A DNA stretch of 64,000 nt from the NCBI RefSeq assembly GCF_024298925.1, contig NZ_CP101283.1, positions 620,001 through 684,000 on the forward strand. The letters run 5' to 3'. This DNA comes from Phenylobacterium sp. LH3H17 (GTDB taxonomy: Bacteria > Pseudomonadota > Alphaproteobacteria > Caulobacterales > Caulobacteraceae). Below the pieces are notes generated by a model. The model did not search any database. It was not told where the DNA came from and saw only the letters and a program-made list of their open reading frames with translations. This document shows positions 32,384-40,507 of this stretch, piece by piece (within the stretch, counting starts at the first letter, position 1; each line of letters opens with the position of its first letter). Position numbers and translations under genes: made by a program.

Positions 32384-33676
32384 CTAGTCCTTGTGGACCG
32401 TGCCGCCCTTCATCACGAAGCCGACCTTCTGCAGGACCGTGACGTCGCTGAGCGGGTCGCCCTTCACGGCGATGAGGTCGGCGGCGTGGCCTGGCGTCAG
32501 GGCGCCGACCTCCTTGGAGAGGCCAAGGTGCTCGGCGGCGACCACCGTGGCGGACTGGACGGCTTCCAGCGGGGTGAGGCCGGCCTTCACCAGCAGGGCG
32601 AACTCCTGCGCGTTGTCGCCGTGGGCCGAGACCCCCGTGTCGGTGCCGAAGGCGATCTTGACCCCGCCTTCATGAGCGCGCCGCGCCATGTCCAGCATCC
32701 TGGGGCCGGCCTCCAGGGCCTTGGCCGACTGAGCCGGTGTGAGGAAGTTACCGGGGCCGGCGGCGACCCGCGCGACATAGTCGCCGGCCATCAGGGTCGG
32801 GACCAGGTAGCCGCCGGACTTCTTGAACAGGGCGACGGACGAGGCGTCGAGATAGGTCCCGTGCTCGATGGAATCGCCGCCGGCCTTGAGGAAGGCGTTG
32901 ACCCCGTCGAGGCCGTGGGCGTGGGCGGTGACCTTGCGGCCCATGCGGTGGGCGGCGTCGACGATGGCCGCCAGCTCCTCGTCGGAGAACTGCTGGCCCA
33001 GGCCCGCGGCGGTGTTGGACAGCACCCCGCCGGTGGCGGTGATCTTGATGATGTCGGCGCCCTTCCAGACCTGCTCGCGCACCGCGCGTCGGCAGTCGTC
33101 GGGGCCCGAGCAGACAGAGCCCGGCCGCAGGACGTGCATGACCTCCTCGCTGAAGCCGTTGACGTCGCCGTGGCCGCCATGGACCGAGATCGCCGAACCC
33201 GAGGCGATGATCCGCGGCCCGGGGACGTCGCCATTGGCGGTGGCTGCGCGCAGGGCGAAGATCGCGGCATTGTCGGCGCCCAGGTCGGCGACGGTGGTGT
33301 AGCCGGCCATCAGCGTGCGTCGGGCGTAGCGCGCGCCGACCATGGCCTGGTCGGCCGAGGACTGGGTGACCTCCTCCAGGCGGCTGTTGGGATTCTGCTG
33401 GCTGGTCAGGTGGACGTGGCTGTCGATCAGGCCGGGCAGGACGAAGCTGTCCTTCAGGTCGACCACGCCGGCGCCGGGATCGGAGACATAGCCGTCGGCG
33501 ATGCGCACGACCTTGCCGTCCTGGACCACCAGGGTCTTGGCTGTCTCGACCTTGCCCGAGGCAGGGTCGATCAGCACCTTTCCGGCCTGGACGAAGGTCA
33601 GGGGCCCGGCGGCCTGGGCAGAGGCGGCCAGGGCGAGCGTCGCGGCGAGCGCGGCGCCCGAAATCAGGTATTTCAC
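32384..33676 (-). CDS. Secreted amidohydrolase-family enzyme
   Basis: About 430 residues from GTG 33676 with a signal peptide (YLISGAALAATLALAASAQA). Metal-dependent amidohydrolase motifs: HVHLTS (His-X-His metal site), the Lys of KGADIIKITATGG, HAHGLDG, SIEHGTYLD and the Asp in GTDTGVSAHG. Closest in style to exported imidazolonepropionase/prolidase-like hydrolases of xenobiotic or peptide turnover. Substrate unknown. Its start lies 162 bp from the end of the acyl-CoA synthetase gene of the same direction, separated by a strong hairpin. Confidence 0.9.
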   Translation of the reverse strand: MKYLISGAALAATLALAASAQAAGPLTFVQAGKVLIDPASGKVETAKTLVVQDGKVVRIADGYVSDPGAGVVDLKDSFVLPGLIDSHVHLTSQQNPNSRLEEVTQSSADQAMVGARYARRTLMAGYTTVADLGADNAAIFALRAATANGDVPGPRIIASGSAISVHGGHGDVNGFSEEVMHVLRPGSVCSGPDDCRRAVREQVWKGADIIKITATGGVLSNTAAGLGQQFSDEELAAIVDAAHRMGRKVTAHAHGLDGVNAFLKAGGDSIEHGTYLDASSVALFKKSGGYLVPTLMAGDYVARVAAGPGNFLTPAQSAKALEAGPRMLDMARRAHEGGVKIAFGTDTGVSAHGDNAQEFALLVKAGLTPLEAVQSATVVAAEHLGLSKEVGALTPGHAADLIAVKGDPLSDVTVLQKVGFVMKGGTVHKD

Positions 33677-33792
33677 GTCGTCAGCCCCACTGGATTTCGA
33701 GGCCGCGCCCCGAGAAGGCGCGATCCTATGCGGGGCCCCGCGGGGTGGCCAAGGCCTTGCGGTCAAAACGACTGTTTTTCAGGAACCGGCAT

Positions 33793-33829
33793 CCCCCGTT
33801 CATCCCCTCGAAGGGGGGGTGAACGGGGG
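33793..33829 (-). terminator. Long hairpin after the acyl-CoA synthetase gene
   Basis: CCCCCGTTCA and TGAACGGGGG (10-base perfect arms) enclose CCCC/GGGG, giving a 14-bp stem, just downstream of the minus-strand stop at 33839. A four-T run lies on the plus-strand side only, so it terminates by stem strength if at all on the minus strand. Confidence 0.6.
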
Positions 33830-33838
33830 CTTTTGCCT

Positions 33839-35425
33839 TCAGATCTGCCGGGTGCGGCCTTCCCAATAGGGGGCGCGGACCTTGTTGCGCTGGATCTTGC
33901 CGGCCTCGGATCGCGGCAGTTCGGTGACGAAGTCCAGGCTGCGGGGCACCTTGAAGGCGGGCAGGGTCTTGCGGCCGAAGTCGAGGATCTCCTGGGCCAG
34001 CTGGTCGGAAGGCTGGTAGCCCGGCTCCAGCAGGATCACGGCCTTGACCTGTTCGCCCCACTCGTCGTGCGGCACGCCGACCGTGGCCGAGTCGGCGACG
34101 GCGTCGTGCTTGATCAGCTCATTGTCGACTTCCTGGGGATAGATGTTCACCCCGCCCGAGATGATGGTCTCGGCGTTGCGGCCTGTGAGGAACAGGTAGT
34201 CGTCCTCGTCGAAATATCCGACGTCGCCCATGGTGAAGAAGCCCTCCTTGCGGGAGGCTTCGGTCTTCGCGTTGTCCTTGTAGTAGGTGAAGCCGCCGCC
34301 AGGCGGCAGCTGGTGGTAGATGGCCCCGGGCACGCCATTGGGCAGTTCGTTGCCCTCTTCGTCGAGGATCCGGCACTGCAGCAGCGCAGGGCGCTTGCCG
34401 ACGCTGCCGGGCTTCTTGAGCCATTCCTCGGAACTGATGGCGAAGCCCGCGCCGCCTTCCGAGCCCGCATAGTACTCCGACAGGATCGGGCCGAACCACT
34501 CGATCATGGCGTGCTTGACCTCGGGCGGGCAGGGCGCCGCGCCGTGAACGATGTATTTCACGTGGCTGACGTCGTACTTGGCCTTCACTTCCGGCGGCAG
34601 GGCCAGCAAGCGCTGGAACATGATCGGCACCAGGTGCAGGTGCGTGACCTTCTGTTCCGATATGGTCTTCAGGACCTGTTCGGAATCCCACTTGTCGATG
34701 AAGTGCAGCGGCACGCCGGCGCCCATGGCGGCGCGGACGTCGAAGGCCAGCGGCGCGGCATGATAGGCGGGACCGGCGCAGAGCTGAACCGAGGTCTCGT
34801 GATCATAGCCGCGCATGGCGTACATGGCCTGCGGCGTCACCGCGGGAACCGGGCGGAACACACCTTTCGGCCGGCCCGTGGTGCCCGAGGTGTACATCAT
34901 CGAGTTGCCGAGAATGGGATCAGGGATGTCTGAGCCGTCGAGCGGCGCGAGCGCGGTGTCGTAGTCGACGAAGCCGGGGATGTCGCCGCCAATGGAGAGC
35001 TTCAGCACCAGGTCGGGGCATTGCTCGGCGGCTGGCCCGACGCTGGCCACGCGGACCTCGCCGACCAGGACCTTGGCTTCGCAATCCTTGATGATGTAGG
35101 CGACCTCGTCGACCGTCAGGTGCCAGTTGACCGGCGTGAAGCGGATGCCGGCGCGCAGGGTGGCGGCCAGGACCTCCACGAACTCGGCGCGGTTGGAGCA
35201 GACCAGGGCCAGCGAATCGCCGGCCTCCAGGCCGTGTTGACGGAAGAGGCGGGCGAGCCGGTTGGCGTTGGCGTTGACCTCGGCGAAGGTCCTGACGCGG
35301 CCGTTGGGGTCGATGACCGCTGGCTTGTCTGGATGCACCTTGGCCCAGACCGCCGTCGTCATGCCGGTCGCCGCGGCCGCTTCCAGGGCCTGATCCAGGC
35401 TCACGCGCTCTTTCAAATCTTCCAT
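33839..35425 (-). CDS. AMP-forming acyl-CoA synthetase / ligase
   Basis: 528 residues, ANL superfamily. The AMP-binding P-loop MYTSGTTGRPKG, the LSEYYAGSEGG motif, GDVGYFDEDDYLFLTGR with its Asp/Arg pair, and the C-terminal catalytic Lys in SEAGKIQRNK are all visible. Activates a carboxylic acid as CoA thioester; long-chain or aromatic acids are likely. The start ATG 35423-35425 with GGGAGG upstream gives the normal length; a longer frame to 35746 is not needed. Divergent from the KaiC-like operon. Confidence 0.92.
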   Translation of the reverse strand: MEDLKERVSLDQALEAAAATGMTTAVWAKVHPDKPAVIDPNGRVRTFAEVNANANRLARLFRQHGLEAGDSLALVCSNRAEFVEVLAATLRAGIRFTPVNWHLTVDEVAYIIKDCEAKVLVGEVRVASVGPAAEQCPDLVLKLSIGGDIPGFVDYDTALAPLDGSDIPDPILGNSMMYTSGTTGRPKGVFRPVPAVTPQAMYAMRGYDHETSVQLCAGPAYHAAPLAFDVRAAMGAGVPLHFIDKWDSEQVLKTISEQKVTHLHLVPIMFQRLLALPPEVKAKYDVSHVKYIVHGAAPCPPEVKHAMIEWFGPILSEYYAGSEGGAGFAISSEEWLKKPGSVGKRPALLQCRILDEEGNELPNGVPGAIYHQLPPGGGFTYYKDNAKTEASRKEGFFTMGDVGYFDEDDYLFLTGRNAETIISGGVNIYPQEVDNELIKHDAVADSATVGVPHDEWGEQVKAVILLEPGYQPSDQLAQEILDFGRKTLPAFKVPRSLDFVTELPRSEAGKIQRNKVRAPYWEGRTRQI

Positions 35426-35633
35426 CAAATCCTCCCGTCGCCGCGGGCCGGAGGAACGGCGGCGCGGCTCTTTTCTATGGTGCGAAACGAATCTGTGGGG
35501 CCCGATCCGGCGCGAAATATGCGCTGGCGAGGCGGGCCCTTCCGTCTCGTAAGCCCACCATGACAGGGCTTCACGGCGCGGACAACGGCGCCCCCGATCC
35601 AAACAATGACTGGATGGGCGGCCGAGCGGTCCG

Positions 35634-35658
35634 GGAACGCGCCCGAAAACAGGGCGTT
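35634..35658 (+). promoter_or_regulatory. Sigma-EcfG-type promoter for the KaiC-like/histidine-kinase operon
   Basis: GGAAC (35634-35638), 16-bp spacer, CGTT (35655-35658): an exact match to the alphaproteobacterial general stress response consensus. Transcription would start about 40 bases upstream of the GTG at 35706. The rest of the 280-bp gap before it contains only the upstream promoter region of the divergent acyl-CoA synthetase. Confidence 0.8.
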
Positions 35659-35705
35659 GAAATCGCCTGAAGGGGCCAGGAGCCTCGTGGCAAGCGAGAG
35701 AGCGA

Positions 35706-37208
35706 GTGAAGGATAAGGCAGCGGGCGTCCGCGACCTGGCGAGCACCGGAATAGATGGCCTGGACGATATCCTGCGCGGCGGCTTCGCCCGGCGGCGGGT
35801 CTATCTGATCGAGGGTACGCCCGGCACCGGCAAGACGACGATGGCCCTGCAGTTCCTGATGGCCGGCGCGGAGCTAGGCGAGAAGGGATTGTACATCACC
35901 CTGTCGGAGACCCGGGAAGAGCTGCTGGAGACGGCGCGATCGCACGGCTGGACGATTAGCGATCTCATCGAGATCTTCGAATTGACGCCGCCTGAGAACC
36001 TGCTCGACGAGCAGCAGCAGCAGAGCCTGCTCTATTCGTCGGACCTGGAACTGGGCGAGACCACGCGAATCATCTTCAACCAGATCCAGAATGCCAAGCC
36101 GACCCGGGTGGTGATCGACAGTCTGTCCGAGATCAGGCTGCTGGCCGGCGGCTCCCTGCGCTATCGCCGCCAGATCCTGGCGCTCAAGCACTATTTCGCC
36201 AAGCACAACACCACCGTGATGCTCTTGGACGACATGACCGCGGACGTCCTGGACAAGACTGTCCACAGCGTGGCGCACGCCGTCGTGCGGCTGGAGGAAC
36301 TTGCGCCGATCTACGGCAAGGAGCGCCGACGGCTGCGGATCATCAAGTATCGCGGCCAGGAGTTCCGCGGCGGCTATCACGACTTCGCCATCCGTCCGGG
36401 TGGGCTGGTGGTGTTTCCGCGCCTGGTGGCCGCTGAGCATCGGGCCAGCTTCACACGCGAAGCGCTGCCCAGTGGGGTGGCGGGCCTAGACACCCTGTTG
36501 GGCGGAGGCGTCGAACGGGGATCGAGCGCCCTGATTCTAGGGCCGGCTGGGGCGGGAAAGTCCCTGATGACCCTGCAGTTCGTGGCCTCGGCCATCGCGC
36601 GGGGCGAGAAGGCGGCGCTGTTCGTCTTCGACGAAGAGATCAACCTGCTGTTCGATCGCGCCCGGGGCCTGGGGTTTGACCTGGAAGCCCTGCGCGATGC
36701 CGGGAGCCTTTTGATCGAGCAGGTGGACGCGGCCGAACTGGCGCCGGGGGAGTTCACGCATCGAGTTCGAGCCTGCATGGAGGCCAAGGATCTCCGCACC
36801 ATCGTGATCGACAGCCTGAACGGCTACCAGGCGGCCATGCCGGAAGAGCAGTTCCTGGTCCTGCACATGCACGAACTGCTGCAGTTCCTGAACCGCAGCG
36901 GGGTCACAACCTTCCTGACCATCGCCCAGCACGGGCTGGTGGGGGACATGCAGGCCCCGGTGGACATCACCTACCTGGCCGACACGGTGATCCTGCTGCG
37001 TTACTTCGAGGCCAATGGGCGCGTGCGGCGGGCGATGTCGGTGATCAAGAAGCGCACCAGCGCCCATGAGGACACGATCCGGGAATACCAGATCGGCGCG
37101 GACGGCCTCACCGTCGGCGCGCCCGTGGTCGGTTTCCAGGGCGTGCTTCGGGGCGTCCCGACCTATGTCGGCCAGAACCATTCCTTGCTGGCGGACTCCG
37201 GCGCGTGA
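35706..37208 (+). CDS. KaiC-like double RecA-domain ATPase
   Basis: 500 residues with two KaiC/RadA-type RecA domains: Walker A GTPGTGKTT at about 37-45 and GPAGAGKSL at about 279-287. KaiC signatures recur in both halves: STGIDGLDDILRGG and SGVAGLDTLLGGG, ITLSETREEL and VFDEEINLL, VVIDSLSEIR and IVIDSLNGYQ, YRGQEFRGGYHDF. At the autophosphorylation site of cyanobacterial KaiC (Ser431/Thr432), this protein has DITYLADT, i.e. Thr/Tyr. The catalytic Glu pairs are altered to SE and DE. It is thus a KaiC paralog of the non-cyanobacterial type with likely ATPase activity; no kaiA or kaiB is nearby. GTG start; the stop overlaps the downstream kinase start (GTGA). Confidence 0.9.
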   Translation: MKDKAAGVRDLASTGIDGLDDILRGGFARRRVYLIEGTPGTGKTTMALQFLMAGAELGEKGLYITLSETREELLETARSHGWTISDLIEIFELTPPENLLDEQQQQSLLYSSDLELGETTRIIFNQIQNAKPTRVVIDSLSEIRLLAGGSLRYRRQILALKHYFAKHNTTVMLLDDMTADVLDKTVHSVAHAVVRLEELAPIYGKERRRLRIIKYRGQEFRGGYHDFAIRPGGLVVFPRLVAAEHRASFTREALPSGVAGLDTLLGGGVERGSSALILGPAGAGKSLMTLQFVASAIARGEKAALFVFDEEINLLFDRARGLGFDLEALRDAGSLLIEQVDAAELAPGEFTHRVRACMEAKDLRTIVIDSLNGYQAAMPEEQFLVLHMHELLQFLNRSGVTTFLTIAQHGLVGDMQAPVDITYLADTVILLRYFEANGRVRRAMSVIKKRTSAHEDTIREYQIGADGLTVGAPVVGFQGVLRGVPTYVGQNHSLLADSGA

Positions 37209-38923
37209 GTCCGGCTCGACATCCCCGAGCGGAAGTCGCCCTCGTGCTGACGCCGCTCGGTCGTGACTCCGAGATCGCCGCCTCGCTGATGCGCGAGGCC
37301 GGCATCGAGGTGCTGGTCTGCTCGACGCTGGAAGCCCTGTGCCATGAGCTGACCTATGGAGCGGGATTCGCGCTGGTCACCGACGACGCCCTGCAGTCCT
37401 CCGATCTCTCCGGACTCGCAGCCTGGGTCGGCGAGCAACCGCCGTGGTCGGATTTTCCCTTCGTCCTGCTTACCGAGCGCGGCGGCGGCCTGGAACGCAA
37501 CCCCAGCGCCTCGCGGCTCACCTCGGCCCTCGGCAATGTCATCTTCCTGGAGCGGCCCTTCCACCCCACCAGCCTGGTGAGCGTCGCGCGCACCGCCTTG
37601 CGCGGCCGTCGGCGGCAGTACGAGTCACGCCAGCGCATCGAGGAGATCCGCGAGGCGGAACACACCTTGGAGCGCCGCGTCGAGGAGCGGACCTCCGAGC
37701 TGGCCGCCGCCAACCGCCAGCTGCTCGGCCAGATAGAGGAGCGCGAGAAGGTCGAAGCCGCCCTTCGCCAGGCCCAGCGGCTGGAGGCTGTCGGACAGCT
37801 CACCTCCGGCGTGGCCCACGACTTCAACAACCTGCTCACCGTGGTGATCGGCAACGCCCGTCAGCTCGCCAAGGGCGATGTGGAGCCCAACGTCCGTCGC
37901 CGGCTGGAGATGATGGAACAGGCCGCCTCCCGCGGCGCGAAGCTGACCGCTCAGCTGCTGGCCTTCTCACGCCGCCAGAAGCTGGAGCCCCAGCTCGTCG
38001 ACCTGAACCACACGGTCGCCAACATGCGCGACCTGCTGCACAGCACCATGGGGGGCTCCACCCGCATCGAGACCGTGCTGCATCCGGAGCTGTGGACCGC
38101 GCTGATCGACCCGACCCAGATCGAGCTGGTCATCCTCAACCTGGCGATCAACGCCCGCGACGCCATGGAGGTGGGCGGCACCCTGGTCGTCGAGACCGGC
38201 AACGCGACCCTGGGAGAACCACAGCGGCCCGAGGAGCCTCCGGGGGGCGAATATGTGATGGTCTCGGTGTCCGACACGGGTTCGGGCATGAGCCCCGAGG
38301 TCTTGGCGAAGGCCTTCGAACCGTTCTTCACCACCAAGATGGTCGGCAAGGGTTCGGGCCTGGGCCTGAGCCAGGTGTTCGGGCTGGCCAAGCAATCCGG
38401 CGGCGGGGTGCGCATCGACACCCGGCCAGGCGAGGGAACCTCGGTGAAGGTCTATCTACCCCGGGCGCGGGCCGCGAGCGCGCCGCGGACGGAACGCCGG
38501 GCGGCGGTCCCGCCGAGAGCCGATGGCGATCGGGTGGTGCTGCTGGTCGATGACGACAGCGCAGTGCGGGAGATCACCGCCACCCTGCTGACCGAGCTGG
38601 GCTATACGGTGGTGGAGGCCGGCAGCGGCGGGGCGGCGCTGGACATGCTGCAACGGCGCGCCGACATCGATCTGATGCTGCTCGACTTCGCAATGCCCGG
38701 GATGAACGGCGCGGAGGTGGCGCGCGAGGCCCGGGCCCGACGACCGGACCTGCCGATCCTGTTCGTCACCGGCTATGCCGACACCGAGGCGCTCGCCCAT
38801 GCCGACGAATGCGGGATCATCCAGAAGCCGTTCGACGATCATGAACTGGCGACCAAGGTCGGCTCCGTCCTGCGGCCCGCCGATCCGACGGTGGTGGCTT
38901 TTCGGGGACGCTCCGAGGCCTAG
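37205..38923 (+). CDS. Hybrid sensor histidine kinase with N-terminal pseudo-receiver
   Basis: 572 residues. An N-terminal receiver-like domain (about 10-120) lacks an obvious phospho-Asp and may be a pseudo-receiver, as in clock-output kinases. A coiled-coil linker (about 130-195) follows, then HisKA with TSGVAHDFNNLL (His about residue 205), HATPase_c (NARDAM, DTGSGM, GKGSGLGLS), and a C-terminal receiver with DDDSAVRE and phospho-Asp in LMLLDFAMPG (about 493), ending in the Lys of IQKPF. Translationally coupled to the KaiC-like gene. It shares a CTAG stop overlap with the convergent DUF2177 gene. Confidence 0.92.
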   Translation: MSPARHPRAEVALVLTPLGRDSEIAASLMREAGIEVLVCSTLEALCHELTYGAGFALVTDDALQSSDLSGLAAWVGEQPPWSDFPFVLLTERGGGLERNPSASRLTSALGNVIFLERPFHPTSLVSVARTALRGRRRQYESRQRIEEIREAEHTLERRVEERTSELAAANRQLLGQIEEREKVEAALRQAQRLEAVGQLTSGVAHDFNNLLTVVIGNARQLAKGDVEPNVRRRLEMMEQAASRGAKLTAQLLAFSRRQKLEPQLVDLNHTVANMRDLLHSTMGGSTRIETVLHPELWTALIDPTQIELVILNLAINARDAMEVGGTLVVETGNATLGEPQRPEEPPGGEYVMVSVSDTGSGMSPEVLAKAFEPFFTTKMVGKGSGLGLSQVFGLAKQSGGGVRIDTRPGEGTSVKVYLPRARAASAPRTERRAAVPPRADGDRVVLLVDDDSAVREITATLLTELGYTVVEAGSGGAALDMLQRRADIDLMLLDFAMPGMNGAEVAREARARRPDLPILFVTGYADTEALAHADECGIIQKPFDDHELATKVGSVLRPADPTVVAFRGRSEA

Positions 38924-39336
38924 CCGAACTTCGCCTCCGCCCAGCGATAGGCGAAGTATCCCGCCGTGGCGGCGCAGGCCGTGAGCAAGGTCCCCCAGCC
39001 GATGTCGGCCAGGGTGATCCTTGTGGACCAGACCTTCAGCGTCGCCTGGTTGGTCAGGTCGTAGGTGGCGTAGGCCACGAACCCCAGCAGGGCGCCGTTG
39101 AGCAGAGCCCGGGTCCAGCCGGCGTTCTCCCGCGCGGCGGGCAGAATGGCCAGCAACAGAACGCCGCCGATATAGATCACGTAGAAGGCCACAGCGGGCG
39201 CCAAGCGGAAGGCGTCCGCCAGGACCTCATTGAGGGCGGGTCGGTAGAGCCTGGGGCCGACCATGGTCAGCCAGATCGCATCGACGACGGCGAAAGTTCC
39301 AGCACAGGCGAAATAGGCGATGACGAACTTCAGCAT
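38920..39336 (-). CDS. DUF2177-family membrane protein
   Basis: 138 residues with four membrane segments: MLKFVIAYFACAGTFAVVDAIWL, AVAFYVIYIGGVLLLAIL, LNGALLGFVAYATYDL and GTLLTACAATAGYFAY. FVAYATYDLTNQATLKVW is the DUF2177 signature. Genes of this family are often found with cyclopropane-synthase-like and FAD amine-oxidase genes, as here; role unknown. The ATG 39334-39336 overlaps the stop of the upstream methyltransferase gene by one base, implying coupling. Confidence 0.88.
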   Translation of the reverse strand: MLKFVIAYFACAGTFAVVDAIWLTMVGPRLYRPALNEVLADAFRLAPAVAFYVIYIGGVLLLAILPAARENAGWTRALLNGALLGFVAYATYDLTNQATLKVWSTRITLADIGWGTLLTACAATAGYFAYRWAEAKFG

Positions 39337-40370
39337 CAGGCCGCCACCGGCCGCAGCCGATAGTGGCTGACACCCCACTCGGCGCCGCGGCGATGGCCGA
39401 ACAGGCCGGCCGTGGCGAGGAAGAACAGCCGCCAACGCCGGCGCCACAACACTGCCTGGTCGCCATAGACCTCGGCCAGGATCGTACGGATCATCGCGGC
39501 GTTGCGGTCGTAATTGGCCAGCCAGTCGTTGGCGGTCCGCTCATAGTGCGCGCCGCTCCAGCGCCAATCGGCCTCGATCGTGAACAGGTCGGGGAACTGG
39601 CCCGCCAGATCGTGGCTGGGCATGACCCCGCCGGTGAAGAAGTGCTGGGCGATCCAGTCGGCCTCGTCGTCCACATCGAAGCGATAGGGCGTGGTCTTGT
39701 GGGTGAAGACGTGCAGGAACAGCCGCCCGTCGGGCTTCAGCCAGCCCCTGGCGCGGGTCAGCAGGGCCCGCCAGTTGGCCATGTGCTCGAACATCTCCAC
39801 CGAGACGATACGGTCGAAGTCGGCGGCCGGGGCGTCGAAATCGTTCATGTCGGCGGTGATGACGGTGAGGTTCGTCAGGCCCTGCTCGGCCGCGCGGGCA
39901 CGGATGAACGCCCCCTGGCTGGCGGAATTGGACACGCAGGTGACCCGGGCCATGGGCAGGGTCCGCGCCATCCACAGCGATAGCGATCCCCAGCCGCAGC
40001 CGAGCTCCAGGATCTGCTGTCCGTCCTTGAGGTCGGCGTGGACGGCGGTCTCCAGCAGGGCGGCTTCCTCGGCCTGGGCCAAGGTGGTGGTCGGGGTCGG
40101 ATAGAGGCCGGAGGAATACTTGAGCTGCGGCCCCAGCACGGCCTCGAAGAAGGCGGCGGGGAGTTCGTAGTGCTGCTCATTGGCCGCGCCGGTGTGCTCG
40201 GCGATGGGGCGCAGTTCCATTTCGCGGGCGAAGACGGCCGCCGCCTCGGGAGGGCTGGCGGCCAGCTGACGGCGGGCCTGGGCGACCAGCAGGTCAACCG
40301 CCGCCCGGCGCACCAGGTCGGGTAGGGGCGCGCCCTCGAAGGCATGGATAGTGTTGGCGACCAGGCTCAT
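39336..40370 (-). CDS. Cyclopropane-fatty-acyl-phospholipid-synthase-like SAM methyltransferase
   Basis: 344 residues. SAM motif ILELGCGWGSLSLWMA, preceded by LKYSSGLYPTPTTTLAQAEEAALL, and followed by VTCVSNSASQ, VITADMNDFD and VSVEMFEHMANW: the cyclopropane-synthase/coclaurine-N-methyltransferase branch. Family members methylenate or methylate unsaturated fatty acyl chains or other substrates at the membrane. Start ATG 40370 has a GAGAGA site upstream; ATG 40403 in frame is the alternative. Divergent from an FAD amine-oxidase-like gene, coupled to the DUF2177 gene. Confidence 0.88.
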   Translation of the reverse strand: MSLVANTIHAFEGAPLPDLVRRAAVDLLVAQARRQLAASPPEAAAVFAREMELRPIAEHTGAANEQHYELPAAFFEAVLGPQLKYSSGLYPTPTTTLAQAEEAALLETAVHADLKDGQQILELGCGWGSLSLWMARTLPMARVTCVSNSASQGAFIRARAAEQGLTNLTVITADMNDFDAPAADFDRIVSVEMFEHMANWRALLTRARGWLKPDGRLFLHVFTHKTTPYRFDVDDEADWIAQHFFTGGVMPSHDLAGQFPDLFTIEADWRWSGAHYERTANDWLANYDRNAAMIRTILAEVYGDQAVLWRRRWRLFFLATAGLFGHRRGAEWGVSHYRLRPVAA

Positions 40371-40422
40371 GTCGATCTCTCGGGTGCGGACGTCATCAGC
40401 CATACGCACCGCCGTCCGTTTC

Positions 40423-40439
40423 GGATGCGGCCTGCATCC
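40423..40439. promoter_or_regulatory. Inverted repeat in the divergent lipid-gene promoter region
   Basis: GGATGC-GGCCT-GCATCC, six-base perfect arms, midway between the divergent starts at 40370 and 40508. Likely an operator coordinating the two transcription units. Confidence 0.45.
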
Positions 40440-40507
40440 ATTTCCAGCCGCAACCGTAATGCTCCGAGGGGAGAGCGATCGCGCTCGAGGATAAGGGACC
40501 AAGCCAG

